In this document: positions 11,822 through 24,922 of the stretch, piece by piece
Position numbering within the stretch: position 1 is the first letter of the stretch
Layout of the letters: each line of letters begins with the position of its first letter
NCBI GenBank assembly: GCA_027257055.1
Contig: JAPVLO010000962.1
Coordinates: 530,202 to 594,201, forward strand
Origin: Cephalopachus bancanus
Taxonomy: Eukaryota; Chordata; Mammalia; Primates; Tarsiidae
DNA length: 64,000 nucleotides
Reading direction: 5' to 3'
The notes under the pieces: model-generated
The model's input: the letters and a program-made list of their open reading frames with translations, nothing else
Database searches by the model: none
What the model was told of the DNA's origin: nothing
Program-made: the position numbers and the translations under genes

Positions 11822-11853
<32 letters not shown>
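11814..11853. repeat. (GATT)n microsatellite
   Basis: About nine GATT units. It abuts the antisense Alu and probably grew from its degenerated poly-T head. Confidence 0.92.
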
Positions 11854-12090
<237 letters not shown>

Positions 12091-12902
12091 GGATAAAATT
12101 ATTTTTTAATTTATACTCTTTGTCATTGTTTGAATATTTTGATCACTTTGTTTGAACCATGTTAATCTTAAATGAGGGTTGTAATCATACTACTTTTGTA
12201 ATTTAAAATATAACAAAGTTAAAATAGGACAACTATGTCTCTTAAGTAAAAAAATGCAAAGCTTTCATAATTTCTTTTTTTAATTTAAGCAATTGACCTA
12301 AAAAAGATATTTTTATCTTTCTACAAAGTATTTCATATTATATTTAAAAATCACAAAAATGAACTAATAACTACATTTAAAATACAAAGCTATCTATGTT
12401 AGTGAAAGCTAAAAGTCAACTCTCTTTTCAAGTTGAACGCAAGAAATTTAAAACCAATTCTTTCTTATTGACTGAATATTTTCCTATTAGTAAAATTTAT
12501 GTGAGACCTCAATTAACTATTTTCTCTTCACTTTCTAAAAAATCAAGCAAATGGAAGAATTGTTCCATCTGCCAAGAGCTACAGAGTAATTAATACTAGA
12601 AAATCAATTTTTACTTTATTTTTACACAATCCTGTGAAATTAGATTTGATTACTAAGCAGCCTAGCATATTCATTTAAAAATAGATTTTAATGTGATACA
12701 TGCAGCACATAAAAGTGACTATTTTATGCAAGGTATTTTATGTTCTAGATGCTATGGAAAAAACTAAGAAAATAAGTTATTGTCATTAGCTTAATAGAGC
12801 TTGCATTTGGCATATAGATAAAGTGTTTTAGAACTGAAAAGGCTTAGAGATAGATCAATCTGTCATGTTTATTTGCAGATGAAAATCATAATAATAAGAT
12901 CC
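12091..12902. other. AT-rich intronic sequence
   Basis: No repeat, RNA or coding unit recognised. The short open frame at 12396-12593 has no recognisable domain. Confidence 0.6.
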
Positions 12903-12904
12903 AA

Positions 12905-13228
12905 GATGACTGGGTGCAGTGGCTCATGCCTGTAATCTGAGCACCTTGGGAGACCAAGGCAGGAAGATTGCTTGAGCAAAGGAGTTCAGGATCAGTCTGG
13001 GCAAAATATAGAGACTGCATCTCTACAAAAAACAAAAACAAAAGAAAACAGCAACAACAACAACAAAACATGATGGCATGCATCTGTAGTCCCAGCTACT
13101 GGGGAGACTGAGAAGGGAAGATTGTTTGAGCCCAGGGGTTCAAGGCTGTGGTGAGTTGTGATCCTGCCACTGCACTCCAGTCTGGGTGACAAAGTGAGAC
13201 CCCAACTCAAAAAAACAAAACAAAAGAT
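12905..13228 (+). mobile_element. Alu SINE, full length, old, sense
   Basis: Complete dimer with an expanded CAACAACAACAACAAAA linker (13051-13068) and tail CAAAAAAACAAAACAAAAG. Diverged from all the younger copies. Confidence 0.92.
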
Positions 13229-16200
13229 AGAAGGAATAAACTTGCCCCATTGCACAGGTCTACTAACTCTGAATCCTCCTCTTTCTACTTCAGAAAACTC
13301 TTCTTCTCCAATCTCTTTGTTTTTAAGAACATCATGATGTCATTACTATACTACAATGCAAGTAAAACATAGAACTTACTAGCAGTACTGAGGTTTACTT
13401 AATTTACAGTGATATAAAGACTGAATTAATGTGACATTTTTATTTGAGCATGTGATTATTGTAGCTGGAATGCAAATAGATTTGCTTCACATTAGAGTTA
13501 TTTCCAGATTCTGCACATAACATTTTCCTCTAATACACTGCTGTGACAAATTAAATTAGTTCAAACTTGCTTAAGAGAAAATTAAACAGAATATTAAAAA
13601 AGACTTAAAATCTGTAAAACCTTAACCCATTCATGCTACCTTTAGGAATTATGGTAAGGATAGGATGAAATATGTTCTAACAGTGTTATATACATCATTT
13701 AAAAAATACTTTTAATATTAATAAAGAGCAATTAAGTGCTAAGAAGTAAGAGGTTAGTTATTAAATGGAATTGTGGTACAGCTATATAAGGAAACACTTC
13801 AACCCATGCTATTGATACTCTGGATATATATTTATTAACATGAAAAAAATTAAAACATATGAAAATAAAAAAGCAGTTTGAAAATGCCATGAAATTCCTA
13901 ATCTCATTTTTTAAAATTTCTGATCCCAGTTTTATAAATGTATATTTATGCACACACATTGAAAAAATTCTAGGAGGATATCAATACACTGATAACAGTA
14001 GTCATTTCCAGGTAAAGAAATTATGAGTGGATGGTTATATATTTTTATATTTAAGTGCCTTATATTTCTAGTAAATGAACATTATTATGTCATTTAAAAT
14101 TACAATAATTTTGCCTTTAAAATAAAAACTATTTTCAACTTAACAACAAAGAAACACATGCTACTTAATGTGCTGTCAATCTGGACAATGATAGCCAAGG
14201 CATGCAAAGCAATCTGTGATGGAAAAATGACTTAGGAAAGGGAGGAAATAAATTGGAGAATTCTAAGACAATAACAAATTGGTTTTTTAAAAAATCTCAC
14301 AAATTTAGATAAATTTGCTGCCAGTTTCACTTAGTTGGCCATCTGTCTTTATTAACTCGGACTTCCTTAGAAAATCTAATAATTTGAGAAAGACTGTTGC
14401 GTATGACTATGTAGATTCTAAGACTTAAAAAATATGACTAATATTCAATTATAATCTAATTAAGATTTAAACACTTTTAAAGGGCCAATTGTTTAAAAGT
14501 CATTAATCAGCTAACCTAATTCATAGCAATATTCAAGCAAAATCAGTATACTATAACAAAATAATAATGATAATAATATGTAAGAGGAACCTGATATTTT
14601 TGACACTTTCCATTTTATACTGCCTCTTCTTAGACTTTCTAAAATTTCAGATTTCAAGTGGAACAAATAGCCAATCAATATAGAATCTTCTTTATGCTTC
14701 TGTATGTGCTTGAACGAAGTGCATTAGGCTAAGCTCTTGCAAGGTAACATCAAAGTTTATCTAATTTCTTGGAATACTCTTTATTTAAATGGCTTTTCTC
14801 CAAACCAAATCTAACGTTGGAGGTGTTACTTTCTAGTGTTTCTCAGGTTCTTCCTATTCCAGAAACAATGTCAATAAAATTTTTCTATGGCTTATAAATC
14901 TTTTCTGCCCAATCATTCAGTCAGATTTTTGCCTTGTCTTTCTACTCCTCCCAAGTCTATACGTGAGAATAAATACAGGAATGTAAAAGGAAGGGTCAAA
15001 AGACAAGACAGCTGGCTGTCACAAATTCTCATATTTCAAGCTTGTTTGCAAAAGCTACATCCTCAGAAAAATGAACTTAATATCTAAGAGTTTTTTTCAC
15101 TTTGCAGTGAGACTACAGAAAGCGTGAGAGGCAGTGTGGATTCATGAAAACATTATTGTCTAGTATGAATACGCCTGTATTGTGATGTGTGACAGGTTGC
15201 AAAACAAGAGAATTTCCCACAGATGTAGGCAAGGATGATCTTTTTTATTTATGGCTGGATTACATATCCTGGTGATCTCATACTTTGGTCCACTGCAAAA
15301 TCCTCCCAGGAACCTTTTCTAAGGTAGAGGTAGTTTGAGCATGTGTTTCTGCACCCTTTATTACTGATTGCTTTACAGTTTTTATTGTAAACATTAGGAT
15401 AGGACGTTTTACTTAGAGCAGCTAACAGCAGGACTGCACTGTTCTGCTTTAGTTGAACTTCCAATCCACTTGGTTAAATTCCACTGCTGTTCTTGGCTTT
15501 TCTTACTCTTGTGATCTCTTCATTACCTTCTTTGTGATTCTTTGTTTGAGTTACACATTCTTTCTTTGATTACTTTACTGAATTCACTGACTGTATACCT
15601 CCTATGTCTACTTAATAAGTATAATGCATGCATCCCTCATTATCAGAATCAAATACATTTTTGAAAATGTTTTGAATATTGGGTTTTTTTAAATAGTAGG
15701 GACAGGTATGCCATTATTGTTAATAGGGAAAATAAGAATGTATTTCTAACCTATGAAAACAGCCAACCAAATTTTCACAAGTAGCAATAAATACCAAAAC
15801 ACCCATATAAAACATAACAAAAGCTTTTGCATAACATAAAACATTAAGGTACCAATTATTTAGTCATATAACACCTAATTAGCACTTTATATGCTTATTA
15901 GTGCATATGTGTACAACATACAATGATGCTGTCATGTGAAGCATTAGATAAAAATTACATTTTTCTTCTAAACAGAAACTTGAGTAATAAATAACATGTT
16001 AAAGACTCAATGAATAAAAATAACTCATAACAAAACAACATAAGGAAACAAAGATTTTGTTTTGTTTTTTAAGCACTGAAGTTTTCCTGATTGAAATTTA
16101 GTATTGAAAGAAAGTGAAAGATTAGTCATTGCTTCTGCTTGCTGAAGGGGAAGAGTGAGGAGGAGGGAAGTGACAAGGGGTGAGGAAGGCAGGAAGTAAA

Positions 16201-16727
16201 TGCCTTGAGTGTGGCCATGTCCAGATGCAAGGAGCCATCTGTTGTTAGGCATGAGGATAGTTTTCTCCCCTTGGCTCTCTTGACTCTGGAGATGGATAGC
16301 TGTCCGCTATCAACTGCCAACTGATGTCATAGACAACAACAATAGGAGAATTAAATTCACATTTTACCTCTGCTTGCATTCACTTTGCTTGTGTCGGTAT
16401 AACTAGTGACATGGAGAGAATGCAATACTTCCCCTCATGTCATAATCACATACAATTGTCTGATTTTTTTCTGCATAATCTAAAATGTGTTTTAGAGATT
16501 TGCATCAAGTATGTATGCTTTCTCTTCTTCTAATTCACAACAAGAATTAAATTCAGAAAAATTTTTTTTGTAATTGTGTTTCATAAGATCTATTCAACAC
16601 TTTCACTGTCCAGTGTAGTAAAGTATGTCTCCACACTAGATGAAAATATCTGTTTTGTGTAACACTCTTCATTTAAAACGTTGAAAGTTTAGCAACAATC
16701 TATAGAACCATTTCTTATTTCCATACT
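13229..16727. other. Longest repeat-poor stretch of the upstream intron
   Basis: About 3.5 kb of AT-rich DNA in which I recognise no Alu, L1, gene or RNA. Small open frames at 13732-13959, 14887-15087, 15249-15464 and 16025-16320 have no domain or splice support. A GC-richer patch at 16130-16330 was inspected and not identified. Confidence 0.55.
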
Positions 16728-16787
16728 TTTTTTTTAGTTTAAAGATGTGGGGTACTATTCAGGATTAGGTATACAAGTGGACATTGT
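16728..16787 (-). mobile_element. LINE-1 3' UTR fragment, antisense
   Basis: TTTAAAGATGTGGGGTACTA and ATACAAGTGGACAT match the 3' ends of the antisense L1s at 9485 and 45031; very short, 5'-truncated. Confidence 0.8.
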
Positions 16788-17463
16788 ATTTAAATTATTG
16801 TTAGGTATAAGATTTTCTTTTTTGAAGCTCAGTTGATTAATTGAGTTTGTATTTGCTATCAGGATAATTTAATTAATCCTTTATCAGAACAAAGTTATCT
16901 CCATCAGCACCCACTCCAGATACTGCATCACCAACATTGCCTTATATGCCTCCTGGGCTGCCAATACCTTTTGCCTGTAATAATAATGGCTGTATTAGGA
17001 GACTTAAAGATCACTTAGATATTGTCTCATAATCAATGATCTTAGAAGGATGTCTTAGGGTGACCTAGGATTCCATAATATTTATGACATTTTCCTTCTT
17101 TAATTTTTGCTGGAATTTTGATAAATGTGACAGAAAGCTTCTTTCATGAGCTCTACCTCCTCTTCATTTAGGCATTTCACTTTTGATCTGCTGCAGTACT
17201 GACAGTGATCCATCCTCTCCTTTGACTGCTCCTAGGCAATGACCAAGTACAGCGGTGGTGGTAAATCCAGGATATTTCTTTACAACAGAGAACTATTCCA
17301 CTGGGTAGTATTCTCTGGGGAACTTCTCATTGGTCTGGTGGAGACTTTCTCAGAGCTGCACCACTATCTGAGTTTTTGCTACCCAATCCTTATCCTTCTT
17401 ACCCCTTTCACAGGTGTTAGACCTGCTTCACAGCCTGAAGGTGTTCCTTGCCTACTTCTGAAA
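16788..17463. other. Unassigned sequence upstream of MLT1 LTR
   Basis: About 16900-17460 is GC-richer than its surroundings and reads like an old repeat (TTGGTCTGGTGGAGACTTTC, CACAGGTGTTAGACCTGCTT), possibly of LTR or LINE origin. I cannot assign it. The open frame at 17239-17487 runs through it into the LTR and is not regarded as a gene. Confidence 0.4.
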
Positions 17464-17737
17464 AGACAGAAAGGGAGAAGGCCATGAGAAGACAGGGCAG
17501 AGATTGTAGTGATGGGTCTGCAAGCCAAGGGTTGCCAAGAATTTCTAGCAGCTGCCAGAAACTGGAAGAGAGTTATGAAACAGGTTCTTTCTGAGAACCT
17601 CCAGAAAAAAAATCAATCCTGCTGGCACCTTGATTTCAAACCTCTGGCCTCCAGAACTATGTGAGAATAAATTTGTTAAGTTGTGAGTCACAAGATTTGT
17701 GGTAATTTTGTAAGTAGCCCTAGGAAACTAATAAATA
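17464..17737 (+). mobile_element. MaLR LTR fragment (MLT1-like), sense
   Basis: The 3' half of an ancient MLT1-type LTR: GAAGGCCATGAGAAGACAG, GATTGTAGTGATGGGTCTGC, CACCTTGATTTCAAACC, CTCCAGAACTATGTGAGAAT and the terminal CCTAGGAAACTAATA occur in LTR order. Non-coding and decayed; no internal retroviral genes are visible. Confidence 0.85.
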
Positions 17738-20079
17738 ACATTAGCTTACCTTTGGCAAATTTTATGTTCCAGGAATTTCTTGTTGTTGCTAAATGAATTT
17801 ATGAGATAATATTTTTATTATTTGTTTTATTTTATTATTTGTTATAAAAAATCCCGATGTCAACAAAACTGATAATTTTCTCTGTAGTATAAGCACATGG
17901 GTCAGAAGACTCTTGCCATTCACTGAGAGACTGCTGCAGCCCCATTCAGAGCTGTTCATCCTTGATTTTTAGATTGTGCAATGTTTCATGGACCAGAAAT
18001 GTCTCCAACAATCTCAGACTGGCTTTGTAACAAATATCCTTTACAAAATCATTATCCTTATCCATTTCTTTCTTTTACAGATCTTCAAAAATGTTTACAC
18101 AATGTGGGACTAGCGTTGTTCTTACCAGGTGAATGTCTGAAATACAGCTAAGAAACATCAGAAATTCACTGAATAGCCTACACAATTAACTAGTATTTGA
18201 GCAGGTTTTTTATTTGATAGCAAATTATGGCATAGTTTGCTGGAAGTTGTTATAACAAATATTCTAACATAATATGATTGTGAAAGATAGCATTTCATAA
18301 AAATTCACACCCTAGATTTCCCTTCTAACATTACATGACAGGGATCTTCAGAACTAAGGAACATGTTTCATTTCTCCTCCCTCAAATGTTTAAAAATACA
18401 AAGATTGATTGCCACACTGTAGGTAAAGTTCACAGCTTAATATAGTCAATTTAAGCTTATAGAGAACTTGATCAAATCCGATTGTTTTTCAGAGTACTAA
18501 GTATAGTCCCAAAGATATTTCTAAAATATAATACCAGTGTCAATATAATACCAGTGTTGACATCATTGGGGAATTTGTCATGCTCAACATATTTCTTTCT
18601 GAACTGGAATTTTTGCTCCTCCTTCCCTTTATTTTTCAGTATACCTGGTAGTGAAATTAGAAATATCCAAGTGTCTCAATATGAACTTGTGGTAAGAAAG
18701 TGGAATAAAGTTTGATGAAAGTAAAAATTAGAGACAGGAAAATTAGGAGGAAATATTTAGAAAGCATGGGGTTGGGAGTCCCTTTAAGTGTATCTGGAGA
18801 TATTCATTATCATAAAATCATTGAATGTTATAGCTGGAAGAGTCATTAAATATTGTTTCTTCTAACACCCTCAGTATTCAAGGGAGAAAATGGAGGTCAT
18901 TTTTGTGATAAGACTATCCTATAGATCATCTAAGAGCTAAGGTCTGGAAGCAGATCCCTTAATTGCTTCTAATTATGTGTACAATTATAGCCTCTTTCTC
19001 ACATCAAAGCCTTCACAGCCTCCTGAAGTATGATAAAGATGCATAAAGCCACAAGATAAATATAGCACATTTTCCTGAATTCTCATCTCGATTTAAGATT
19101 TGGGAACAGTATTTTGGAGTTTTATATTCTTTAAAATATGTAAGACAATTATGTTGGCGATATAAATAGACTTTAGTCTCTCCATATTGCCTAATGTTGT
19201 GTTTTTTGGAAAATATACAGAGAGTGGATTCTTTTTATGCTCAGAAACTAATTGAAAACTTCAGTAATTTTGTATTGTCTTAAAATTGAATGTTAATTAG
19301 TTTTGTAACTAGAGAATACAATATTGTTGCCTGAATGTTTGATTTCTTAGTAAGTGTTTTGCAACCCACATAAGAACTTAAAAATAAAATAAAATAGAAA
19401 TGTCACCTTCTGAACTAGTAGTGCTTAAAATGTTTTGATAACGTAACAGATTCAAAACTCATAATTTCATTTCATTAAATGTTTTGATTTAAGTACCTAC
19501 AATGACTGCATTTAATTACATTGCCCACAAAAGTGAATTTCCCATAACAAAAAAACTAAACCTTTAACTTCAGCTTAAAACATCTTACATTACATTCTGG
19601 TTGTTGGTTCAAAATAGGAAATGTAAGCATCTATGTTGAAATGCCAAAGAAAGTGAAGAAAATTGATAATAATTTGAAATTATGGTTATGGAAAAGAAAA
19701 ATGTCCCAGAGCTCTGTGTAAATCTGAGCACAAATGGTGATGAGGGTTTACAGCTAAGGGATATTTATTATGCACCAGGTTCTAATCTTAGCAAAAGTAC
19801 AAATAAGTTATTATCAACCCCGTTTACCAATAACAATCATGTCACCACAAATAGTGAACAATAGTTAAGCGGCACTTGTCAGCCTCCTTTCCCACTTAGG
19901 TGAACTATCCATGCTCCAAACTAAGTGGAACTTCTGCTGTGAGGAAGGTCACATTCTCTCTTACCCACTAAAGGACAGTATTCTAGTGGTTTCCCTGTCT
20001 TTTCCCTTTATTTTCAATTTTTTCCATGTCCAATGGACCATTTCTATCAGCATACTGTTTCATTTTCTCTTTTCTTAAA
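17738..20079. other. Intronic sequence, no gene recognised
   Basis: AT-rich DNA. At 18526-18559 a 17-bp unit (AATATAATACCAGTGT) is tandemly repeated. About 18810-18990 reads like a decayed ancient repeat (AGCTGGAAGAGTCATTAAAT) that I cannot name safely. Confidence 0.5.
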
Positions 20080-20975
20080 AAAATCATCTTGACTCCACTT
20101 CTTGCAGTCCAGCTACTGCCTGAATTCTTTACTTCTGTTGCAGCAAATCTTTTGAATAAGTTTGCCTAGATTTACTAACTCTCATTCCTTCGTTTTGTTT
20201 TCCTTTAAATTCGCTCTGATTGGGCTTTTGTCCCAACTACTGTTCTAAAACAGATCTTGAGAGAGGCATGATGACGTCCTTGTTGCTAAATCCAAAAATC
20301 TTGCTAAATCTGTTCCTCATTTAACTGGACATTATATGATGCTTTGCTTTCTGGACACATTGTTTTTCCTGGTTTTCTTGCTGTTTCATGACACTTTCTT
20401 AGTCTCCCAGCAGGTTGCTTCTTTTATCCTAATGCTTGAGCCACAGGGTGTCCCAGGACTGAGTCCTTGGTATCTTATCTATCTACTATAATCTCCATGT
20501 GATATCATTCAGATCTATGACTTTAAATATTATTTATACGTAAACAGCACTCACATTTAGTTCTTCAGCCCAGTCCTCTCTTCTAAATTCCACACTCATA
20601 TATATTTACTTGCCTAAGGGCTGCACTTGGATGTATGATACATTAATTTATCAAATATAAAATGCCTAAGACTAAAACGTAGGACTCCCTACCTCCAAAC
20701 AGGCTTCATTTGCAGGGTTCTTCACTTCATTTAGCAACAACTTTCTCTCTCTGATTGTTCAGACATGCAACCTTGAGATCTCTTGACACTTTACAGTCAC
20801 AGCCTATAATCCATTCATCAGGAAATTCTTTTGACTCTACTTTCAAAATAATCCATTTTTCCTGCTTCACCTCTAACACATTCATACAAGTCATCCTGTT
20901 TCTACACTGCTTTAATATAATTACTCATCATGTTTGTTTTCTACCTTTTTGCACTAGTATACAAACTAAATGAGT
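20080..20975 (+). mobile_element. L2 (CR1-clade) LINE, reverse-transcriptase portion, sense
   Basis: Decayed L2 ORF2. The DNA keeps L2 order: TTGCTAAATCC, TCATGACACTTTCTTAGT, GTGTCCCAGGACTGAGTCCT (ancestral PQGSVLGP motif), a Tyr-containing block, CACTTGGATGT, CCTTGAGATCTCTTGACACT and TCAGGAAATTCTTTTGACTC. Multiple stops are present; this is a fossil common to all mammals. Confidence 0.8.
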
Positions 20976-22547
20976 AGGCATATTTTCTGAAGTGAAATAT
21001 CTGAAATAGTTAGAACAGTACTTGGTCCGAAACCACTAGGTGCCTTGGGAATATTTGAAAGAATATTAAGTAGTTATAACCGCAGACTTTTATTTCTATT
21101 CTTTATCTCTGTATTAGTCTTGAAAGACCTAGTTATTCTATCTAAAGTACATAAAATCTTGTTTAGATTGGTTTATTAATTATTGCAAGAGTCAAATGTT
21201 AGCATTCTTTTTCAACTCCACATTTCTGAAGTCATGCTGGAGGCTTGAAGTGGGTATGGTCGGAATATTTACAAGACAGCAACTGGCAAATGCTATAGTC
21301 AGCATCCTCATCTCCTTCAACAATTGTTAACATTTGCCAGCACACCTCTGATCCACACCATAAATTGTAATTCTTAATTAAAATTATGTTTCCAATGCAA
21401 GTTTATTTTAAAGTATAGGTGAGTGGCTCAAAGGCAAGTGTATGTTTTCTCAACATATTTTATTTCGGCACAATAAAATCTTCACAAAAGTAGAAGTTAT
21501 TTTAGGGATTTTTAATGTCTGTGTAGGTTTTCTGACTGAATTAGCAGCTATTTTGTTTATCTAAAAAAATTATTCTTACAAATATTTTGTCCAATGCATT
21601 GGACTAGAGTCATACATTAAAAAATTGAAGATAGATGGATGATAAAGAAGAAAAATAATAGCAAATTCAGGAAGGAGTTCTGAGGATTGATGGTTAAGGG
21701 GATTATCAATGAGTAATAAAAATGAAAAAGAGAAATAAAATTTTATTCTGATTTTCAAATCAATAGATATTTTGGAATTCGTTTTTTTTTTTTTTTCCAG
21801 GTAAGTAGATACAGTTTCTGCTACGTGCATAAGAGTTTGCCCAAGGATATTATGGCCATTATCTTTTTTGAGATAACAATGATCACAGGAGTTTAGCAGG
21901 AACATGTAGAGAGGAAACTTGCACTCAGAACAGCTTAAAGGATTTGTCCAGAGGCCTGTGGTGAGCAGAGAGCCAGCCAAAACCTGAACAGAGGATTGAG
22001 TGTTTATTCATTTTTTTCAGCTTTCTTCAAGGTAGCTATGTCATTAGAATATTCTTCTAGAATTTTTTTAAAATCCAGGTTTATAGATTTCAGTTAGCAT
22101 ATAAACTGCTACAATGCAATTATTATTTTTAATAATAGTTACATAGATCTTATTCATTCTTTGTACTCATTCTTACATAAGTAGATATGAACTTCTGTTT
22201 CTCTGTGACTAGTTCTCCAAATTACTTATTCTGTAGCGCTGTCAGTGTTTCCTTTCTGCTGGTGACTACAATTTAAACAGAACCTCGTTTACATCATCTG
22301 GGGAATTGCGTTTAATAACCATATCATTTTCTGGATCTGCTGAATTTCCAATATGCTGTTTCTGTTGTTGTGACCTGAGGTGAGGGTAAATAAAGCTTTA
22401 AATAAAATATCCTTACTCACGTGTATGTCTTTTTTTCCTGTAAAACAAGCTCCCTGAGCAACAACCAGACAAGATATAAAAGAAGCCAGACAAAATTTGC
22501 TGATTAACTCCTACTTTTCTTGTGCCTGTCTTTAAGGATCAAAGCAG
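20976..22547. other. Intronic sequence including a 134-codon chance ORF on minus strand
   Basis: AT-rich. A minus-strand open frame (21576-21980) is the longest in the window but spans a 16-nt T-run and has no recognisable domain. The flank at 21880-22000 weakly resembles an antisense MIR. No gene is called. Confidence 0.5.
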
Positions 22548-22736
22548 TGGTGAATGCAACCTTAGCTGCATATTAGAATAATTTCAGAACTTAAAAAAAA
22601 AAAATCCTCATAACTGAGCAGTCATGGACATGCAGGCAAATTTAATCTGCATCACTGTGTTTTGGGCCCAGACATCAGTACACTTAAAAAGTTACCCAGA
22701 AGATCTTAATATGGATTGAGGTTTGAATACCATGGA
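22548..22736. mobile_element. MER5A-like hAT-Charlie MITE relic
   Basis: CTTAGCTGCATATTAGAATA, TTTTGGGCCCAGACATCAGT and AGATCTTAATATGGATTGAG follow the order of the palindromic MER5A element. Terminal repeats are eroded. Confidence 0.7.
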
Positions 22737-23306
22737 GTTAGACAAAGATAAAGTGCTATTTTGTTCATTTTAAGGACTACATAGCTAAGGAAAACTTTAA
22801 TTATCAAATTTAACATTGCACTGAATACCGATAGGTTGTGGGTCCATTCATGATAGCCAAGTATTTAAATCAGAAAATTCTTCTCTTTAAGCAATTAAGT
22901 TGCAGAGTCCCATCTACTACAAGGTTAACACAGTCCCTGAAAAGATGCTTTTGGCTGAGCACAGGTCAAGACTTCTGGGCCATGAACCTCCTTTGTGATA
23001 AGAGGAAAAAGCTTCGTGCGGCGCCTTAGATTTTGAAGGAAACTTTTCAAAGCGCTGAACTGAAAGGATCCAAAGATGACTTTTCCATGGTCCCATTTAA
23101 CATTAATATGGCATTAGTAGCCTCTCTCACTTTGTAAGAGCTATCATTCTTGTCTGGAAAATCAATGTTCCCGCTGAAACTAGGCAACACAGCACTGTCT
23201 ACTTTAGAAAATAAAAGACTAGACCCAGTCCTTTAAAAATGTGTTATTTATAAAAATGACAAATGCATTTTGTATGTTGGGTAGTCTTGGTATTAATAAT
23301 GCAATA
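22737..23306. other. Intronic sequence, nothing recognised
   Basis: No repeat family or gene assigned. The short open frame at 22838-23029 has no support. Confidence 0.5.
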
Positions 23307-23308
23307 TA

Positions 23309-23877
23309 CGAGGTCCAACAATTAGGCTCGTGAACCATCCTAGAAAAAGTGCTACATGCCTCATTCTTGAATATCACTGCCATCACCTTCAAAGTACTCC
23401 TCTTGGGAGACTATGCACTGATCCCATTGTCTAGTCCACCTGTTAAAGCAATTTTGGAATTATTTTTCTGGAATGACTATCAGAGCTGTCACTATTATTT
23501 ATTAGGGTCTGACAATTAAGTTCATGAACTTGCCACCATGTGCTTACCTTGGCAACACTATACAAATAACTATATTGAAACATCCTTCCTACTCACCTGA
23601 TCTGGCCCCCAGTGACTTTTTTCTTTACCTAAAGAGAAAGGAAATATTGAAAGGAAGACATCTGATGACATTCAGGACATCAAGGGTAAAACAACAACTG
23701 GTCTGATGGCTCTTTCAGAGAAAGAGTTCCAAAACTGCTCTGAGGAGTGAAGTAGGCACTGGCATAGGTGCATAGCTTCCCAAGAGGAGTACTTTGAAGG
23801 TGACTGTAGTGATATTCAGCAACAAGGTATGTAGCACATTTTCGAGGACGAGTCTGCAAACTTAATTGTTGGCCTCA
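23309..23877. mobile_element. Mariner (DD34D) transposon fossil forming a long palindrome
   Basis: Terminal inverted repeats CGAGGTCCAACAATTAGGCT (left) and the complement of the right end (TGAGGCCAACAATTAAGTTT) bound a 569-bp element. A third TIR-like start, AGGGTCTGACAATTAAGTTC, lies inside at 23504. Between 23504 and 23877 (+) is the C-terminal part of a mariner transposase: HPSYSPDLAPSDFFLYL (the block after the second catalytic Asp), then in another frame CIASQEEYFEGD, the usual mariner C-terminus. The left ~150 bp are the reverse complement of the right ~150 bp, so the left half is an inverted copy of the 3' end. Frameshifts and a large deletion of the N-terminal and first catalytic regions make it inactive. 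Confidence 0.85.
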
Positions 23878-24119
23878 CATGATAGTCTTTTAACAGCAGC
23901 TATGATTACTGTTTAGATAGCAACATTATTTGCCTTGTGTTTTAAAACATATTTACTTACACAAATTTAAATCACTACTTTACTCTCTTAACTGTGTGGT
24001 TTTAGCTGTGTGATAACTAGGTTCTTAATCATGTTTGTAAATTTCTACTGGTTCTTTTTCTGAAATAAAGAAAATAGGTTTGAGTCTTATTCAAAAGTTT
24101 GAATCATTACATTAAACTC

Positions 24120-24290
24120 TTTTAGCTGCATGATTCTGGATAGGTGACCTTTCTTTAATCTTGACTTCTTCATGTGTTACATAGGAAAAATGTTAAAATT
24201 ATTATGAGTTTTAAATGAGATAATAACACTTTGCAAATTCTAAAATTCTGTATGTATTCTAGCTATAGTTAATGATGTTAATAACACTCA
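24120..24290 (+). mobile_element. MIR SINE relic, sense
   Basis: GCTGCATGATTCTGGATAGG, TCATGTGTTACATAGG and TGAGTTTTAAATGAGATAAT follow MIR order (tRNA-related region, core, tail). Diverged. Confidence 0.6.
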
Positions 24291-24689
24291 ACGCATAAAT
24301 CAGATGTAGATTCTAAAAGTGTTATTATGGGGAGTTCAGGGAGGGTAAGAACGACCCAGTGTGGTTGAAGGAGGTACTGAGAGGTTTTGTGGAGATGGTG
24401 ACTAATAAACTCTGGCATACCTTATGTTTGAACTTCATTTGACATTGGAGGCAGAAAGAACATCATGAGTAAAGGAGGAACTCTAAAATCACAGGATGCC
24501 TTTGGAATTGAATGACTGGATGTTGAATTGTAAATATGAAAGGCATAGAAAATAATTACTGGTAAGTAGATTTGGATCATAATTTAACACACCTGTGATG
24601 CCAAGAAGGGGGTGTTGTGCTTCCATCTGAAGGTAACAGGACACTGACGAAGAGTGATGATATGTTTAAAGTCATATTTAGGGCACCCG

Positions 24690-24850
24690 ACATTTTGCTA
24701 GACAAGTATTGCAAGTTCCCTATCATTCTAATTTTAAGTATTAGAAAACTGAGCCACAGAGAAGTTAAAATATGCCCAGGGACATTCAGCCAAGAATTCT
24801 GGAGTCAAGATTCAAATCTAAATCTATCTGGCTTTAAATCTTCCCATTAC
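24690..24850 (-). mobile_element. MIR SINE relic, antisense
   Basis: GAAAACTGAGCCACAGAGAA, GCCCAGGGACATTCAGCC and GATTCAAATCTAAATCTATC match the antisense MIR core and tRNA-like part. Confidence 0.7.
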
Positions 24851-24892
24851 TTCACTGGGCCTTTGAGATTAATCTGTCAGTGTGTGTTGAGT

Positions 24893-24922
24893 TTTTTTGT
24901 TTGTTTGTTTGTTTGTTTGTTT
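24893..24922. repeat. (TTTG)n microsatellite
   Basis: Six TTTG units within a T-rich run. Confidence 0.9.

Noticed and set aside
21576..21980. 134-codon minus-strand open frame, the longest in the window
   Set aside because: It crosses a 16-nt homopolymer, has no domain or splice context, and chance frames of this size are expected in 64 kb of AT-rich DNA.
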